From positions 186,001-250,000 of the forward strand of contig NZ_JAQQPZ010000003.1 in assembly GCF_028750675.1 (NCBI RefSeq): 64,000 nucleotides of DNA, read 5' to 3'. This stretch comes from Shewanella metallivivens (GTDB lineage: Bacteria > Pseudomonadota > Gammaproteobacteria > Enterobacterales > Shewanellaceae). This document shows, in pieces, positions 15,081 to 24,967 of this stretch; the stretch's first letter is position 1, and each line of letters starts with the position of its first letter. The translations under genes and the position numbers were made by a program. Below the pieces are notes generated by a model. That model saw nothing but the letters and a program-made list of their open reading frames with translations, searched no databases and was not told the DNA's origin.

Positions 15081-18000
15081 CTATTTGGCTTTGATGTCAC
15101 CTGCTTTGCCTGTTTTTGGCATGGGTAGCCCTTGTAATGGCGAAATAGGTTGTTGTACCAATTCATCTTTCAAGTAACTGATTGCGGCCTCAAGCTGGGC
15201 ATCTTTGCCACTAAAGGTTGCATAAGGTAAGTTATCCACTTCAATGTCTGGCTCAACACCGTGACCTTCTACAATCCAACGGCCATCGATTGCGTACTGT
15301 GGGTACTCTGCCACTCGTGCCATGCCTTTGTCGGTAACTGAGTTTCGTCCCGATAACCACACTCCTGCACCGGCAGTTTGTTTACCAATAATGGGGGCAA
15401 TATTCAGTGCACGAATACCCGCAGAGAAGGTTTCGCCGTCTGAGTAGGTCATTTGATCGGCCAATACCACCAAATGGCCTCTAAACGTCTGTTGCATGTT
15501 CGCATTAGTGCTGCCATGGGTTGGCTGCCAAAATGCCCAAGCACGACGGAGCAGTTTTTCAATAATCCAACTGTCGATATTGCCACCACGATTGCGGCGC
15601 ACATCAATGATTAAGCCGTCTTTGTCGTAATTGGTATAAAACTCGCGAGCAAAGCTTTCAATATCACCTGAGCCCATGGCATACAAATGTAAATAACCAA
15701 TATTACCTTTAGACGCTTTAGCCACTTTGGCGCCATTGTGCTCAACCCAATCAAGGTAACGTAACTTGGCGTCTGTACCAATGTCGTGTGGTATTACTAC
15801 GGTATTAAGTACCGTTTTGCCACGCTGTAGCCCTAATAGCACTTGCTTGTTGCCTTGGTTGCGTAGCAATTGGGTCACATCTGCTACGGAGTCGACATTT
15901 TTACCATTAATAGCGCGAATGATATCCCCCTCTTGAGCATCCACTTCAATACGTGCAAGCGGTGATCCAGACAAAGGTAACTCGCTGTCGGTTTGATAAA
16001 TGTGGCTGATCACCACTCCTTTATCAGTTTGCGTGAGTCTTGCGCCTAACGCAGCAGCTTTAGCCGCATCTTTATCTTGGTCAATGTCACCGCCCCGCAC
16101 TTGCGAGTGCAGTGAGTTCAGTTCTCCCATCATTTGAATAAAGATGTCATTAAGCTCATTTCGGTCAGTGAGCCTGTCGACCAGTGGTTGGTATTTGGCT
16201 TTGGCGGCCTGCCAGTCTACGCCGCGCATGTTAGGGTCAAAAAATGAATCACGGTGCATAAGCCAAGCATCTTCAAAAATCTGTTGCCATTCTTGTTGCG
16301 GTGAAATGCTTAACTGCCATTGTTCTGTGCTCACTTTAGCATTTGACACGTCACTCGGTAACTTATCACCGGCATCGACAATCATGATATTTTTAGGATC
16401 TGACTTTTTACGCAGCATAAGTTTACTGCCATCTTTTGCTAACGCATATTGACCAACATCGTCGCTAAAGGTGTCAACTTTTGGCTGCAGTGCATCAAAC
16501 TTAACCAGCTTTAACTCGCTTTTATCTTGATGACCATCGAGCAGATACAACTTATCTTTAGTGGCGGTTAAGCTGCTGTAGTTGCCTGCATCGACTGGTA
16601 CTTGCCATAAACGTTGATTTAATCCATCCCAATCAACTGTGGTTTTAGCGGGGTTATCTTGATCTTTCTTATCCGCGTTGTTCGTACCTTTGTTAACGGT
16701 AAGCTCTGTCGGTTTGGCAAATGGGAATGTCGCTTTAGCATCTAGGGCTAAAGCAAATATTTGGGTGCGTTTATCAAAAATAGGCCCCATATTGCGGTCA
16801 CCCCAAGGCGAACCTGGATTGGCTTTAAACTCGCGGTTAGATAAAAAGTACAACCATTTTCCGTCATGACTAAAGCTAGGGGAAAACGACTCGTATTTGT
16901 CTGTGGTTAAGGTTTGTGCTTTAGACTCATTAATGGAATACAGCACAATTTGCGGACGCTGTTTGCCGATTTCTGATTTAGTTAACGCAATAAATTGGCT
17001 GTCGGCCGACCATTTAATGTCTTGATAAGGGCCTAAACCTTCACCGTTTTTGATAATTTTTTGGTTGTTATTGCGAGTTAAATCCAATAACCATACATTG
17101 CCCATGTAATCGTCGTGTACTAAATAACGTCCATTTGGCGATAACGTTAAGCTGGTACGCAATGTGTTGCCGTCTTTAGTCAGTTGCTTAGCACCTGCTG
17201 AGCCGTCTGCTGGATATTGCCAAATTTCTTGTTCGCCAGACGCATCGCTAATGCCATAGACCCACTTGCCATCGCTGCTTAATAACGCGTCCCGCACACG
17301 GCTATTGGCTGGTGAGTCTATTTGCACCAAACGACGGCCGTCGTTACTGGCAATCGCCACATGGCTGCGTGCGGTAATCACCACATTGTCACCTTGTTGA
17401 GCAAACACGGTCGAGGTGGCGTAATCCATTGGGTCATTGACCCATTGTTCACGGCGGTGAGCAAAGTCGCTGGTGAGCTCGATATCTAGGGTGCTTTCGG
17501 CCATGTCGGCTAGATTGAGTAGCTTAATGTCGGCGCCTTGCTGAAATACAATGCGGCCATTATCAAGTTGGGCATCACGCACCTGCCATTGGGTGTATTG
17601 GGTATGCTGTTTGATGTCTGTGCCATCAACACTCATTGACCAAATATTGTCATTACCGGATTGGTCACTCACAAAATACACTCGTTGTTGCCATAGCATC
17701 GGCTGCTTGACAGAACCTTCATGAGTGGTAGTTAATTGCTGTGCTTCTTGTTTACTGCCAATTTTATAACGCCAAATCTCACCTTTGGCGCCGCCACGAT
17801 ACACTTTGGCGTTGTCGCCACTGACCTGTAAGCCAAACTGAGTAAAATAGACATACTCACCTTTATCATCGATAACGCCTTCAACGGCGTCGGCTAATGG
17901 TAGATCAGTAACCGTTAATGTTTGTGGATTAACGGTTTTGAGTACCCAAAAATTAGCGGGACCGAAAGCGTTATCAGTGGAATATAAAACTTCACCTGCT

Positions 18001-18365
18001 GCAGTCCAGCCTTGCAGGCGCACACGGCTGTTTTCAAAACTGACTCGTTTGGCCACACCGCCCGCTATCGGCATCACATACACTTCGTTTGCGCCTTCAT
18101 AATTGGCGGTATATGCCACCCACTCGCCATCTTTAGAAATGGTGGCATCGAGCTCTTCAGCTGTGAGGCTAGTTAAACGGCTGGCTTTCGTTTGATTAAG
18201 TTGCGTGCTCCACAAGTCGCCTTCTGCAGTAAAGACTAGCGTTTGGTCATGCAGTGCGGGGGCGCGGTAATAGCCTTGATTTGAGGCATTGGCGAAGATC
18301 ATTGATGAACAGGCTAATGTGCTTAAAGCTAACATGCAATGGGTTACTGAGCGGCGAAGTTTCAT
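15081..18365 (-). CDS. Tricorn-like S41 family peptidase with PDZ domain, exported
   Basis: This 1094-residue protein begins with a Sec signal peptide (MKLRRSVTHCMLALSTLACSSMIFA). Residues 30-660 contain beta-propeller repeats of the TolB/WD40-like type (GEWVAYTANYEGANEVYVMPIAGG, GKWLYFLSNR). A C1-type helical region, a PDZ domain (GDIIRAINGKNVDSVADVTQLL) and an S41 catalytic domain follow. The likely nucleophile is the Ser of MTYSDGETFSAG, with TAGAGVWLSGRN nearby. It should degrade peptides in the periplasm. It is monocistronic and convergent with osmC. Confidence 0.92.
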   Translation of the reverse strand: MKLRRSVTHCMLALSTLACSSMIFANASNQGYYRAPALHDQTLVFTAEGDLWSTQLNQTKASRLTSLTAEELDATISKDGEWVAYTANYEGANEVYVMPIAGGVAKRVSFENSRVRLQGWTAAGEVLYSTDNAFGPANFWVLKTVNPQTLTVTDLPLADAVEGVIDDKGEYVYFTQFGLQVSGDNAKVYRGGAKGEIWRYKIGSKQEAQQLTTTHEGSVKQPMLWQQRVYFVSDQSGNDNIWSMSVDGTDIKQHTQYTQWQVRDAQLDNGRIVFQQGADIKLLNLADMAESTLDIELTSDFAHRREQWVNDPMDYATSTVFAQQGDNVVITARSHVAIASNDGRRLVQIDSPANSRVRDALLSSDGKWVYGISDASGEQEIWQYPADGSAGAKQLTKDGNTLRTSLTLSPNGRYLVHDDYMGNVWLLDLTRNNNQKIIKNGEGLGPYQDIKWSADSQFIALTKSEIGKQRPQIVLYSINESKAQTLTTDKYESFSPSFSHDGKWLYFLSNREFKANPGSPWGDRNMGPIFDKRTQIFALALDAKATFPFAKPTELTVNKGTNNADKKDQDNPAKTTVDWDGLNQRLWQVPVDAGNYSSLTATKDKLYLLDGHQDKSELKLVKFDALQPKVDTFSDDVGQYALAKDGSKLMLRKKSDPKNIMIVDAGDKLPSDVSNAKVSTEQWQLSISPQQEWQQIFEDAWLMHRDSFFDPNMRGVDWQAAKAKYQPLVDRLTDRNELNDIFIQMMGELNSLHSQVRGGDIDQDKDAAKAAALGARLTQTDKGVVISHIYQTDSELPLSGSPLARIEVDAQEGDIIRAINGKNVDSVADVTQLLRNQGNKQVLLGLQRGKTVLNTVVIPHDIGTDAKLRYLDWVEHNGAKVAKASKGNIGYLHLYAMGSGDIESFAREFYTNYDKDGLIIDVRRNRGGNIDSWIIEKLLRRAWAFWQPTHGSTNANMQQTFRGHLVVLADQMTYSDGETFSAGIRALNIAPIIGKQTAGAGVWLSGRNSVTDKGMARVAEYPQYAIDGRWIVEGHGVEPDIEVDNLPYATFSGKDAQLEAAISYLKDELVQQPISPLQGLPMPKTGKAGDIKAK

Positions 18366-18480
18366 GGTGAGGTGTTTCCTTTACTCGGTCTAAGGCCTTG
18401 GTATTATTTAACCTGAGCCCAGGTTATTTATTCACGTTATCAGAGTTATGTCATTTTTTGCAGTGCAAAAATGTAACGAA

Positions 18481-18510
18481 AAGCGGCTAAGCATTATTCG
18501 CTTAGCCGAT
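18481..18510 (-). terminator. Terminator of the VWA/sigma/membrane-protein operon
   Basis: On the minus strand, CGGCTAAGC-gaataat-GCTTAGCCG is followed by CTTTTCG, 23 bp past the last gene of the operon. Confidence 0.75.
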
Positions 18511-18532
18511 GGTAGTGTTGTACGTTAATTAA

Positions 18533-19393
18533 TTATTGCGAGGTTAGCTGCACTTTAATTTTTTGATATTGCTCATAAAGTGGATGCGCTGGGCTCAAAA
18601 GCTCAGGAAAGCGTTGCTCCATGGTTATCATATAACCTTCAGCTTGCTTTAGCTTATTGTCTGCCATTAACGCCTGCAATCGCGCAAAAGCGACTTCAGC
18701 AGTATCAAGCTCAATATGACCTTTAGGGTTACTTTCGAGTTGCTGCTTCATCAGTTTAAGCTCTTTTTCTTGCTGGCGTATCGGCAAAGCTGCTGCTTTT
18801 CGCTGCGTAGCTTCAGCATCGGCAACCTTTTTAGCCGCTTGGGCTTGCTGTTGTGATTCTGCTAGCGCTTGTTGTGAGACTTCGCGCGTTTGCATTTTGT
18901 CAGCGAGCACATTGTCGCTTGAGACAGCTTCTTCAGCAGAGGCGGGATTCACATTTTTATGCGTTGGTGTGACTCCCCCCTTCGACAAACCTTCAATGGC
19001 AATGGATTGTTCAACGGCGGCATTACGAATCGTTTCACTCGAAGATTTGCTCATCACGTTGTCAACATCAAACCGTTGAACGTCCATCTGCTGTTTAGGC
19101 AATCCTTTTTCAAGGTTTATGCCCACTTGTTGCTGTAGACTCGGGCTTAAAATAAACAACCCAACCACTATTATCACCGAAGCTGCTGTAGAAAATAGCC
19201 CAGCATTGCGTCGCCATAATGATGGTGTGACGTCACTTTGCTTAGCGACAACATGACGAGCAGCCCTGGCTTTTGCCAATATAGCCTCGTCTAACTCAGC
19301 TGAAGGCTGTTCCAACGATTGCTGATGATAAACTTGCTTGATTTCAGTATGTAATGCAGTGAACGCTGCATCATCTTGTTGTTCACTCATCAT
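18533..19393 (-). CDS. Putative anti-sigma-like membrane protein
   Basis: This 286-residue protein has a cytoplasmic N terminus (about 65 residues). One membrane segment follows (LFSTAASVIIVVGLFILSPS, residues 70-89), then a long Gln/Ala/Lys-rich, coiled-coil-like region (residues 150-225) and a short TPR-like end (FARLQALMADNKLKQAEGYM). Its start overlaps the sigma factor stop (ATGA), and GGAGA lies just upstream. Overlap plus topology suggest it controls the sigma factor, but no zinc-binding anti-sigma motif is visible. Its function is inferred from context only. Confidence 0.65.
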   Translation of the reverse strand: MMSEQQDDAAFTALHTEIKQVYHQQSLEQPSAELDEAILAKARAARHVVAKQSDVTPSLWRRNAGLFSTAASVIIVVGLFILSPSLQQQVGINLEKGLPKQQMDVQRFDVDNVMSKSSSETIRNAAVEQSIAIEGLSKGGVTPTHKNVNPASAEEAVSSDNVLADKMQTREVSQQALAESQQQAQAAKKVADAEATQRKAAALPIRQQEKELKLMKQQLESNPKGHIELDTAEVAFARLQALMADNKLKQAEGYMITMEQRFPELLSPAHPLYEQYQKIKVQLTSQ

Positions 19394-20019
19394 CTTGTCT
19401 CCTGCAGTTTATTAGCAATACATTGCTTAATACTCTGATAAGCATAACGAATCCGACTTTTAGTCGCTTCTAGGGTTACATCGGCAATGTCGCTGATCAT
19501 CGCGGCGGTCATGCCCATTTCAATATTGAGTAAAAATGCTTCTTTTTGCACTGCAGGTAAATGAGCAATGCAGGCTTTCATCATATTGAGCTGCTGCTGT
19601 TGCTGTAATTGCGACTCTGGCGCATTGAGGTTGTCAGCCTCAAGGTTATCCATTTGCTGCTCATCCGCGAGTGGGCTGATGTTATCGAGCGGCTTTACCA
19701 CTCGCACATGATCAATCAGCAAATTATGGGCAATTTTATACAACCAGGTGGTAAATTTAGCCTTAACTTGATATTGCGCCGCCGCATTCATCACCTTACT
19801 CCAGGTGTCTTGATATAAGTCCTCGGCCAATTGCAGATCATGTATTTGGCGGACAAAATAGCGATACAGAGGGCCTTTGTGTTTGCGATATAAGGTTTCG
19901 AATGCATTAATATCGCCAGTCTGGTAGTCGAGCATGAGCTGCTCGTCACTACCAACTTGAGGCACTACAGTGTCATCCTTTGGCTGTGCATCTTTTGACT
20001 GAGTGAATGTTGGCACCAT
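19390..20019 (-). CDS. ECF-type RNA polymerase sigma factor
   Basis: This sigma-70 family protein has about 209 residues from the ATG at 20019, which has AAGGAT upstream. An earlier ATG at 20052 lies inside the preceding gene. Region 2 is clear (DINAFETLYRKHKGPLYRYFVRQIHDLQLAEDLYQDTWSKV and KFTTWLYKIAHNLLIDHVR). Region 4 is LPAVQKEAFLLNIEMGMTAAMISDIADVTLEATKSRIRYAYQSIKQ, a helix-turn-helix that reads the -35 element. It lies 7 bp after the VWA gene and overlaps the membrane-protein gene. The regulon is unknown. Confidence 0.9.
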   Translation of the reverse strand: MVPTFTQSKDAQPKDDTVVPQVGSDEQLMLDYQTGDINAFETLYRKHKGPLYRYFVRQIHDLQLAEDLYQDTWSKVMNAAAQYQVKAKFTTWLYKIAHNLLIDHVRVVKPLDNISPLADEQQMDNLEADNLNAPESQLQQQQQLNMMKACIAHLPAVQKEAFLLNIEMGMTAAMISDIADVTLEATKSRIRYAYQSIKQCIANKLQETR

Positions 20020-20026
20020 TTTATCC

Positions 20027-21853
20027 TTAATGTGGGTTAACCCGCTTTGCAACCTGACTTGCTGGCATTGCCTCTGCTGACTGCATCGACAGCACCTTGG
20101 CGTTTTTTAATAGCTGTACAAATTCATGACGATAACCAAAACGGTCTTGGCCCATTGCGGATTCTGCAAGTGTAATTAACTTAGCATAATCAGTATCGTG
20201 GACATAATGATTATGGTTTAATAATTGACCAAATCCCGCCACTGCAGCGGCAAAACGAAGATCATCACTGGCTTGGTGCAAATGGCTTAATTGCTGCTGT
20301 TTAGTAATAGGGTAAGTTAATAATTGGCTTGCTTGGCCGCCAATGGCTTTATAGCGCAATTTTAAAAAAGCCACTTCATCACTTACCGCTCTTGCCTTGT
20401 CATCGGTCGTTGTTGATGCACGATAACGCAGCGGATCAATCAACTTGTTTTGGCTATCGTTATAGCGCAATTCGTATAATGCCGTGACACTGTGGCCCGC
20501 ACCAATCTCGCCTGCATCAACGGCGTCATTATTAAAATCGCTGCGATTTAATAAGCGGTTTTCGTAACCAATTAAACGGTATTCAGATACCATTGCGGGG
20601 TTAAATTCAATTTGCACTTTAACATCATGGGCAATGGTTAATAATGTCGCACTGAGTTGGTCGACCAATACTTTACGCGCTTCATTTAACGTGTCGATAT
20701 AGGCATATTGGCCATTGGCTTTATTTGATAACTGTTCCAATAGATGGTCATTATAACCACCATTACCAGAACCTAAGCCAAAACCTAATGTCGACAAACC
20801 GATACCTGTTTTACTGTGAGCCGCCACATAGTCCACCAACTGTTGATGGTTGGTCATCCCCAAATTAAAGTCGCCATCGGTGGCTAAAATAACTCGATTA
20901 ATGCCATTTTCAATAAAATGCTTTTGCGCTAATTGATACGCCAACTGTAAACCTTGGCTACCATTAGTGCCGCCTTGAGCATTGAGTTGATTGAGTGCAC
21001 TGCTGATGGCCGTAAAATCATTACCGGCAACCCCATCAAGCACCACCCCACTGGCACCCGCGTACACCACAATTGAGACTTTATCTTGCGCCGACAATTG
21101 CTGGCTGAGCATTAATAGTGCTTGTTTTAATAATGGCAGTTTATCGTTTGATGACATTGACCCAGATACATCTAACAACAACACCAGGTTACTGGCACCA
21201 AGTTGGCCTGTGGCAATATCATAGCCTTTAATACCAATGCGTAATAATTGCGTGTCTTGATTGTAAGGCGATGGCGCCAATTCTGTGGTGACATTGAAGG
21301 GCACGTCGGCATCGGTCGGTGCAGGGTAATCATAACTAAAGTAGTTAATCAGCTCCTCGACTCGCACACTATTTTTAGCGGGTAATTGGCCTTGATTTAT
21401 TAGTCTGCGAGTGGTGCTGTAACTTCCGGTATCGACATCGATTGAAAACGTTGAAACTGGCGTTTCAGCCGCCACCATATTGCCGTTTTGCACCACTGAA
21501 GCAAATTTATCATTATTGATAGGTGCAGAGCTAAGGTGGCGCTCATCACGATGCATTGGCATGACACCGGCCATCGTCTTAGCTTGATTAAATTGCTGGC
21601 GCTCTTTAACTAATCTTTGAGCTTGTCCTGGTGCAGAAAGCTCCATTTCAGCATGGTGTGGCTTTAGTTGGTAGTCACTTACTGGTACGTCTTTTGGGGT
21701 GGCGATAGGCGCAGGATGACTCATTGCGGTGTGAGTCTGGGCTTGTTGGCGCTGAGTTGAATCGTTTGACTCTTGCGCGCAGCCGCCAACCATAGTGCTA
21801 CTGATAATGAGCGCCAAAAGGCTCTGGTTAAATGCTTGCTGATAATCCTTCAT
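20027..21853 (-). CDS. VWA domain lipoprotein (YfbK-like)
   Basis: This 608-residue protein has a lipoprotein signal (ISSTMVGGCAQ, Cys near 25). A YfbK-type N-terminal region follows (FSIDVDTGSYSTTRRLINQGQLPAKNSVRVEELINYFSYDYP). The von Willebrand A domain has an intact MIDAS (LLLDVSGSMSSNDKL) and TDGDFNLG. The end is a DUF3520-like region (LLTIAHDVKVQIEFNPAMVSEYRLIGYENR...). VWA domains bind partners through a metal ion. It is the first gene of an operon with an ECF sigma factor and a membrane protein, so it may act in envelope sensing, which is an inference. Confidence 0.9.
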   Translation of the reverse strand: MKDYQQAFNQSLLALIISSTMVGGCAQESNDSTQRQQAQTHTAMSHPAPIATPKDVPVSDYQLKPHHAEMELSAPGQAQRLVKERQQFNQAKTMAGVMPMHRDERHLSSAPINNDKFASVVQNGNMVAAETPVSTFSIDVDTGSYSTTRRLINQGQLPAKNSVRVEELINYFSYDYPAPTDADVPFNVTTELAPSPYNQDTQLLRIGIKGYDIATGQLGASNLVLLLDVSGSMSSNDKLPLLKQALLMLSQQLSAQDKVSIVVYAGASGVVLDGVAGNDFTAISSALNQLNAQGGTNGSQGLQLAYQLAQKHFIENGINRVILATDGDFNLGMTNHQQLVDYVAAHSKTGIGLSTLGFGLGSGNGGYNDHLLEQLSNKANGQYAYIDTLNEARKVLVDQLSATLLTIAHDVKVQIEFNPAMVSEYRLIGYENRLLNRSDFNNDAVDAGEIGAGHSVTALYELRYNDSQNKLIDPLRYRASTTTDDKARAVSDEVAFLKLRYKAIGGQASQLLTYPITKQQQLSHLHQASDDLRFAAAVAGFGQLLNHNHYVHDTDYAKLITLAESAMGQDRFGYRHEFVQLLKNAKVLSMQSAEAMPASQVAKRVNPH

Positions 21854-22148
21854 AATCGTGCCCTTTTTAGAATGTTTGTTATGTCGCTACTGACTAATAA
21901 CGAACGCAAATATAAAAAGGGTTATTTAAATGATATTTTTTGTCCGCCCTAAAACACTACAGAAGAGTTTTCGATTTTAGAAACTGAGTGTTAGCCTCAA
22001 GAAACACTGAAGTGAAGCCAATCGCGCACGGCTTATGCTATTATCTAGCCCCTTTTTTATCGCCTTAATATTGAGGTTAATCACTTGGGTTATTTATCCG
22101 GTGAATTAACAAAATATACTAATAGAATAAGTACGTTAAGGAGTTAAC

Positions 22149-22640
22149 ATGCAAGCCCTAGTTGCTGTTGTGATGGGTTCGAAAAGTGATTGGCCGACAA
22201 TGGAAGCCGCCGCAGAAATAATGGATAAGCTAAAAGTGCCTTATCATGTTGAAATTGTTTCAGCTCACAGAACGCCAGACAAGCTAATGGAATTTGCAAG
22301 TTCTGCTGCAGATAAAGGCTTTAAAGTCATTATTGGTGGCGCAGGCGGAGCAGCCCATTTACCAGGCATGATCGCCTCAAAAACTCGCTTACCTGTACTG
22401 GGCGTGCCAGTACAAAGTAAGGCACTATCTGGCATGGACAGTCTATTATCAATAGTACAAATGCCAAAAGGTATTGCTGTGGGCACCTTAGCCATTGGTA
22501 CTGCTGGCGCATTTAATGCGGGCTTATTAGCTAGCCAAATTTTGGCGGTCACCGACGCAGATTTAGCCGCTCGCATAGAGGCGTTTCGTGATGAACAAAC
22601 TCGCTCTATTCTTGATAATCCCGATCCGAGAGAAGACTAA
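22149..22640 (+). CDS. purE: N5-carboxyaminoimidazole ribonucleotide mutase PurE
   Basis: Class I PurE moves the carboxyl group of N5-CAIR to give CAIR in purine synthesis. The 163-residue protein shows [15 protein letters not shown] at the N terminus, the active-site SAHRTPDKL (residues 41-49), [15 protein letters not shown] and [22 protein letters not shown]. The start has AAGGAG upstream. Its stop overlaps the purK start by one base (TAATG), so the pair is translationally coupled. I saw no clear PurR box upstream. Confidence 0.98.
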   Translation: MQALVAVVMGSKSDWPTMEAAAEIMDKLKVPYHVEIVSAHRTPDKLMEFASSAADKGFKVIIGGAGGAAHLPGMIASKTRLPVLGVPVQSKALSGMDSLLSIVQMPKGIAVGTLAIGTAGAFNAGLLASQILAVTDADLAARIEAFRDEQTRSILDNPDPRED

Positions 22641-23722
22641 TGACTTTGCCAAAAAATCTTTGGGTATTAGGCGATGGTCAATTAGGTGCCATGCTCTGCC
22701 ACGCAGGTCAACCATTAGGTATTAATGTACGTCCGGTTGATATTATGACGCCATCGGATGTGCAATTGCCGCTATTGGCTGACGACATCATTACCGCTGA
22801 ACGTGAACAATGGCCAGAATCGCAACTGAGTTTGCAATTGAGCCAGCACCCACATTTTATCAATGGCCCCGTATTTGGCCGTTTAGCAGATCGTTTTACT
22901 CAAAAAAGTCTGCTTGATGATTTGTCGGTTGCGACCTCGCCATGGCAACTTGTCGATGACAATACCCGCACTGACACACTGCACAGCGCTTACGGTGAAC
23001 GGGTATTGTTAAAACGCCGCACCGGTGGTTATGACGGTAAAGGTCAACACTGGTTAAAACAAACTGAAGCGACTACGATTCCTGATGATTGGCGTAATGA
23101 AGCCATTGCCGAGCAAGCGATTAACTTTGATGAAGAAGTGTCGTTAGTGGGCGTGCGCACCCAAGATGGCCGCTGTTTATTTTATCCGTTAACACTGAAC
23201 CTACATCAAGACGGTATCTTAATGGCATCGATTGCGCCACTAAGCCGTTTAGCACCACTACAAGCCGAAGCTGAAAACATGTTAAGCAAGGTCATGAATG
23301 GTCTTGATTATGTGGGGGTGATGGCAATGGAGTGCTTTAGAGTTGGCGAACATCTTATGGTTAACGAGCTTGCCCCTAGAGTACACAACTCAGGCCATTG
23401 GACCCAAGCAGGCTGTCATATCAATCAGTTTGAACTGCATTTACGCGCATTGTGTAACTTACCCATGCATCAACCACAGGTGAATTTTCAATGTGTGATG
23501 GTTAACTTGATTGGTGTCGATAAAGATGACCGCTGGTTAAGTCTGCCAAATGCTGAGCTGTTTTGGTACAACAAAGAAGTGCGAGTAGGCCGTAAAGTGG
23601 GCCACTTAAACTTGTCTGTGCACAATAAAGCCATGTTAGATGACAGCATTCAACAACTTAAAAGCTGGATGCCACAGCAATATCAAGCGCCTTTAGATTG
23701 GATTTTGGCCGAGTTTGCTTAG
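22640..23722 (+). CDS. purK: N5-carboxyaminoimidazole ribonucleotide synthase PurK
   Basis: PurK uses ATP and bicarbonate to carboxylate AIR to N5-CAIR, the substrate of PurE. The 360-residue ATP-grasp protein has WVLGDGQLGAMLCHAGQPLG at the N terminus, VLLKRRTGGYDGKGQ (ATP-binding loop), FDEEVSLVGVR and the metal-binding LMVNELAPRVHNSGHWT near residues 238-254. The length and order match gammaproteobacterial purEK. A terminator follows closely. Confidence 0.98.
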   Translation: MTLPKNLWVLGDGQLGAMLCHAGQPLGINVRPVDIMTPSDVQLPLLADDIITAEREQWPESQLSLQLSQHPHFINGPVFGRLADRFTQKSLLDDLSVATSPWQLVDDNTRTDTLHSAYGERVLLKRRTGGYDGKGQHWLKQTEATTIPDDWRNEAIAEQAINFDEEVSLVGVRTQDGRCLFYPLTLNLHQDGILMASIAPLSRLAPLQAEAENMLSKVMNGLDYVGVMAMECFRVGEHLMVNELAPRVHNSGHWTQAGCHINQFELHLRALCNLPMHQPQVNFQCVMVNLIGVDKDDRWLSLPNAELFWYNKEVRVGRKVGHLNLSVHNKAMLDDSIQQLKSWMPQQYQAPLDWILAEFA

Positions 23723-23736
23723 TACATCTGATTAAC

Positions 23737-23767
23737 GACAAAAGGAGCCTAGGCTCCTTTTTTATTA
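23737..23767. terminator. Terminator between purK and the SLT-like gene
   Basis: The hairpin AAAAGGAGCC-ta-GGCTCCTTTT with a T-tract can serve both convergent genes. Confidence 0.85.
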
Positions 23768-23776
23768 TGACTTAAT

Positions 23777-24379
23777 TTACCACCACCAGGATGAATCTAA
23801 ATCATCTTTGCATTTAGCATATTGAGCTGCGTAGCGTCTGGCACGTTGGTCGACTTTGTTAGCAACGGGTACCAACCATTTTTTCGCTTTGTAAGAGCCG
23901 CGCTTATAGCCCCCCCAACCTTCGTGATAATTTAAATATTGGTTTTTAGCATCCCATTTAGACACACCATTAATTTTATGGGTTTTATAAATAAACCAGC
24001 CCATGAAATCCATGGCATCGTCAAAGTCGCTGCGGCTTGACCAACTGTTTCCCGTTTCGCGTACATAGTCGTCCCAGGTCATGGTTTTCGCTTGCGCATA
24101 ACCATAAGCATCACTGGCCCGCCCTGTAGGGATAATCCATAAAAAGTATTGCATCGGTGGTGCGGCATCATGCCTAAAACCACTTTCTTGATACATCATT
24201 GCTAAAGGGATATGCACTGGCACGCCCCACTTTTCGCGGGTGTCGACAGCGGCATCATACCAATCATCGTGTTCTTCAAAAATGGCACAGATATTATCAG
24301 GATCTTGCGGAGGTGAGGTGGCACAACCAGTCAGTTGCAATAACAAAACAGAGCTAACAACAGCTAAAATACGCTTCAT
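23777..24379 (-). CDS. Lytic-transglycosylase-like (SLT) lipoprotein
   Basis: This 200-residue protein has a lipobox (LQLTGCATS, Cys near 19). The Slt-type fold is suggested by VPVHIPLAMMYQESGFRHDA, in which Glu of YQESGF is the likely catalytic acid (near residue 66). ASDAYGYAQAKTMTWDDYVRETG follows, then NYHEGWGGYKRG near residues 150-161. It probably cleaves peptidoglycan from the inner face of the outer membrane. It is followed downstream by the purK terminator. Confidence 0.85.
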   Translation of the reverse strand: MKRILAVVSSVLLLQLTGCATSPPQDPDNICAIFEEHDDWYDAAVDTREKWGVPVHIPLAMMYQESGFRHDAAPPMQYFLWIIPTGRASDAYGYAQAKTMTWDDYVRETGNSWSSRSDFDDAMDFMGWFIYKTHKINGVSKWDAKNQYLNYHEGWGGYKRGSYKAKKWLVPVANKVDQRARRYAAQYAKCKDDLDSSWWW

Positions 24380-24512
24380 AACACCTCGGTTTATACGTGA
24401 GGCTAACGGTTGTCGCTAACCCAAAAATAACAATTGAGGCATAGAGGTCGACAACGCCATCCCAAGCCTATGATGATACTATGAGTTTTACATCAATAAA
24501 TCACTAATGCAA

Positions 24513-24965
24513 TTAAGGTTCCGATTTCATCTCACATTGATGAGGTTCAGTTTGCCACACAACGGGCTGCCAATATCCCGTATTTTGACCAATATAAATC
24601 CGATCGATATTGAACTGAGCTGCAATATGATAACGCTGTTCAGCATTCACATCGATGCTCAAAACTTTCACTTTACGCGCCGCTAATGACACTTTAAGTT
24701 CTGGTGCGTTAATCAGTTCAGCAACAGTAAACTCATGCTTACCAGGAGTTAAGCGATAATTGGGTCTAGAGATAACCGGTACGCCATCAAGATGCGTCAC
24801 CACTACGCGGTAAAGCTGGGCACTGTTATCTGGCGCGAGATAACTAGAAACAGTGCCACAAACGACAGTATCATCAGGTGAAGACGCGCAACCGTGCAAA
24901 ACAGCAAATGCCAAACACATTGCGGTAGGTCGCGCTTTGTTTCGCCATGACAATCTGACGCTCAT
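24513..24965 (-). CDS. Hypothetical lipoprotein downstream of gshA
   Basis: This 150-residue protein has a lipobox-like signal (CLAFAVLHGCASS, Cys near 26). The mature part is beta-rich (LYRVVVTHLDGVPVISRPNYRL, VKVLSIDVNAEQRYHIAAQFN). It also carries a LTPGKHEFTVAEL segment typical of lipoproteins that describe a property of surfactant or PEGA-like domains. Its family is not recognised. It begins 2 bp after the gshA stop, so it is probably co-transcribed. Confidence 0.75.
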   Translation of the reverse strand: MSVRLSWRNKARPTAMCLAFAVLHGCASSPDDTVVCGTVSSYLAPDNSAQLYRVVVTHLDGVPVISRPNYRLTPGKHEFTVAELINAPELKVSLAARKVKVLSIDVNAEQRYHIAAQFNIDRIYIGQNTGYWQPVVWQTEPHQCEMKSEP

Positions 24966-24967
24966 GA

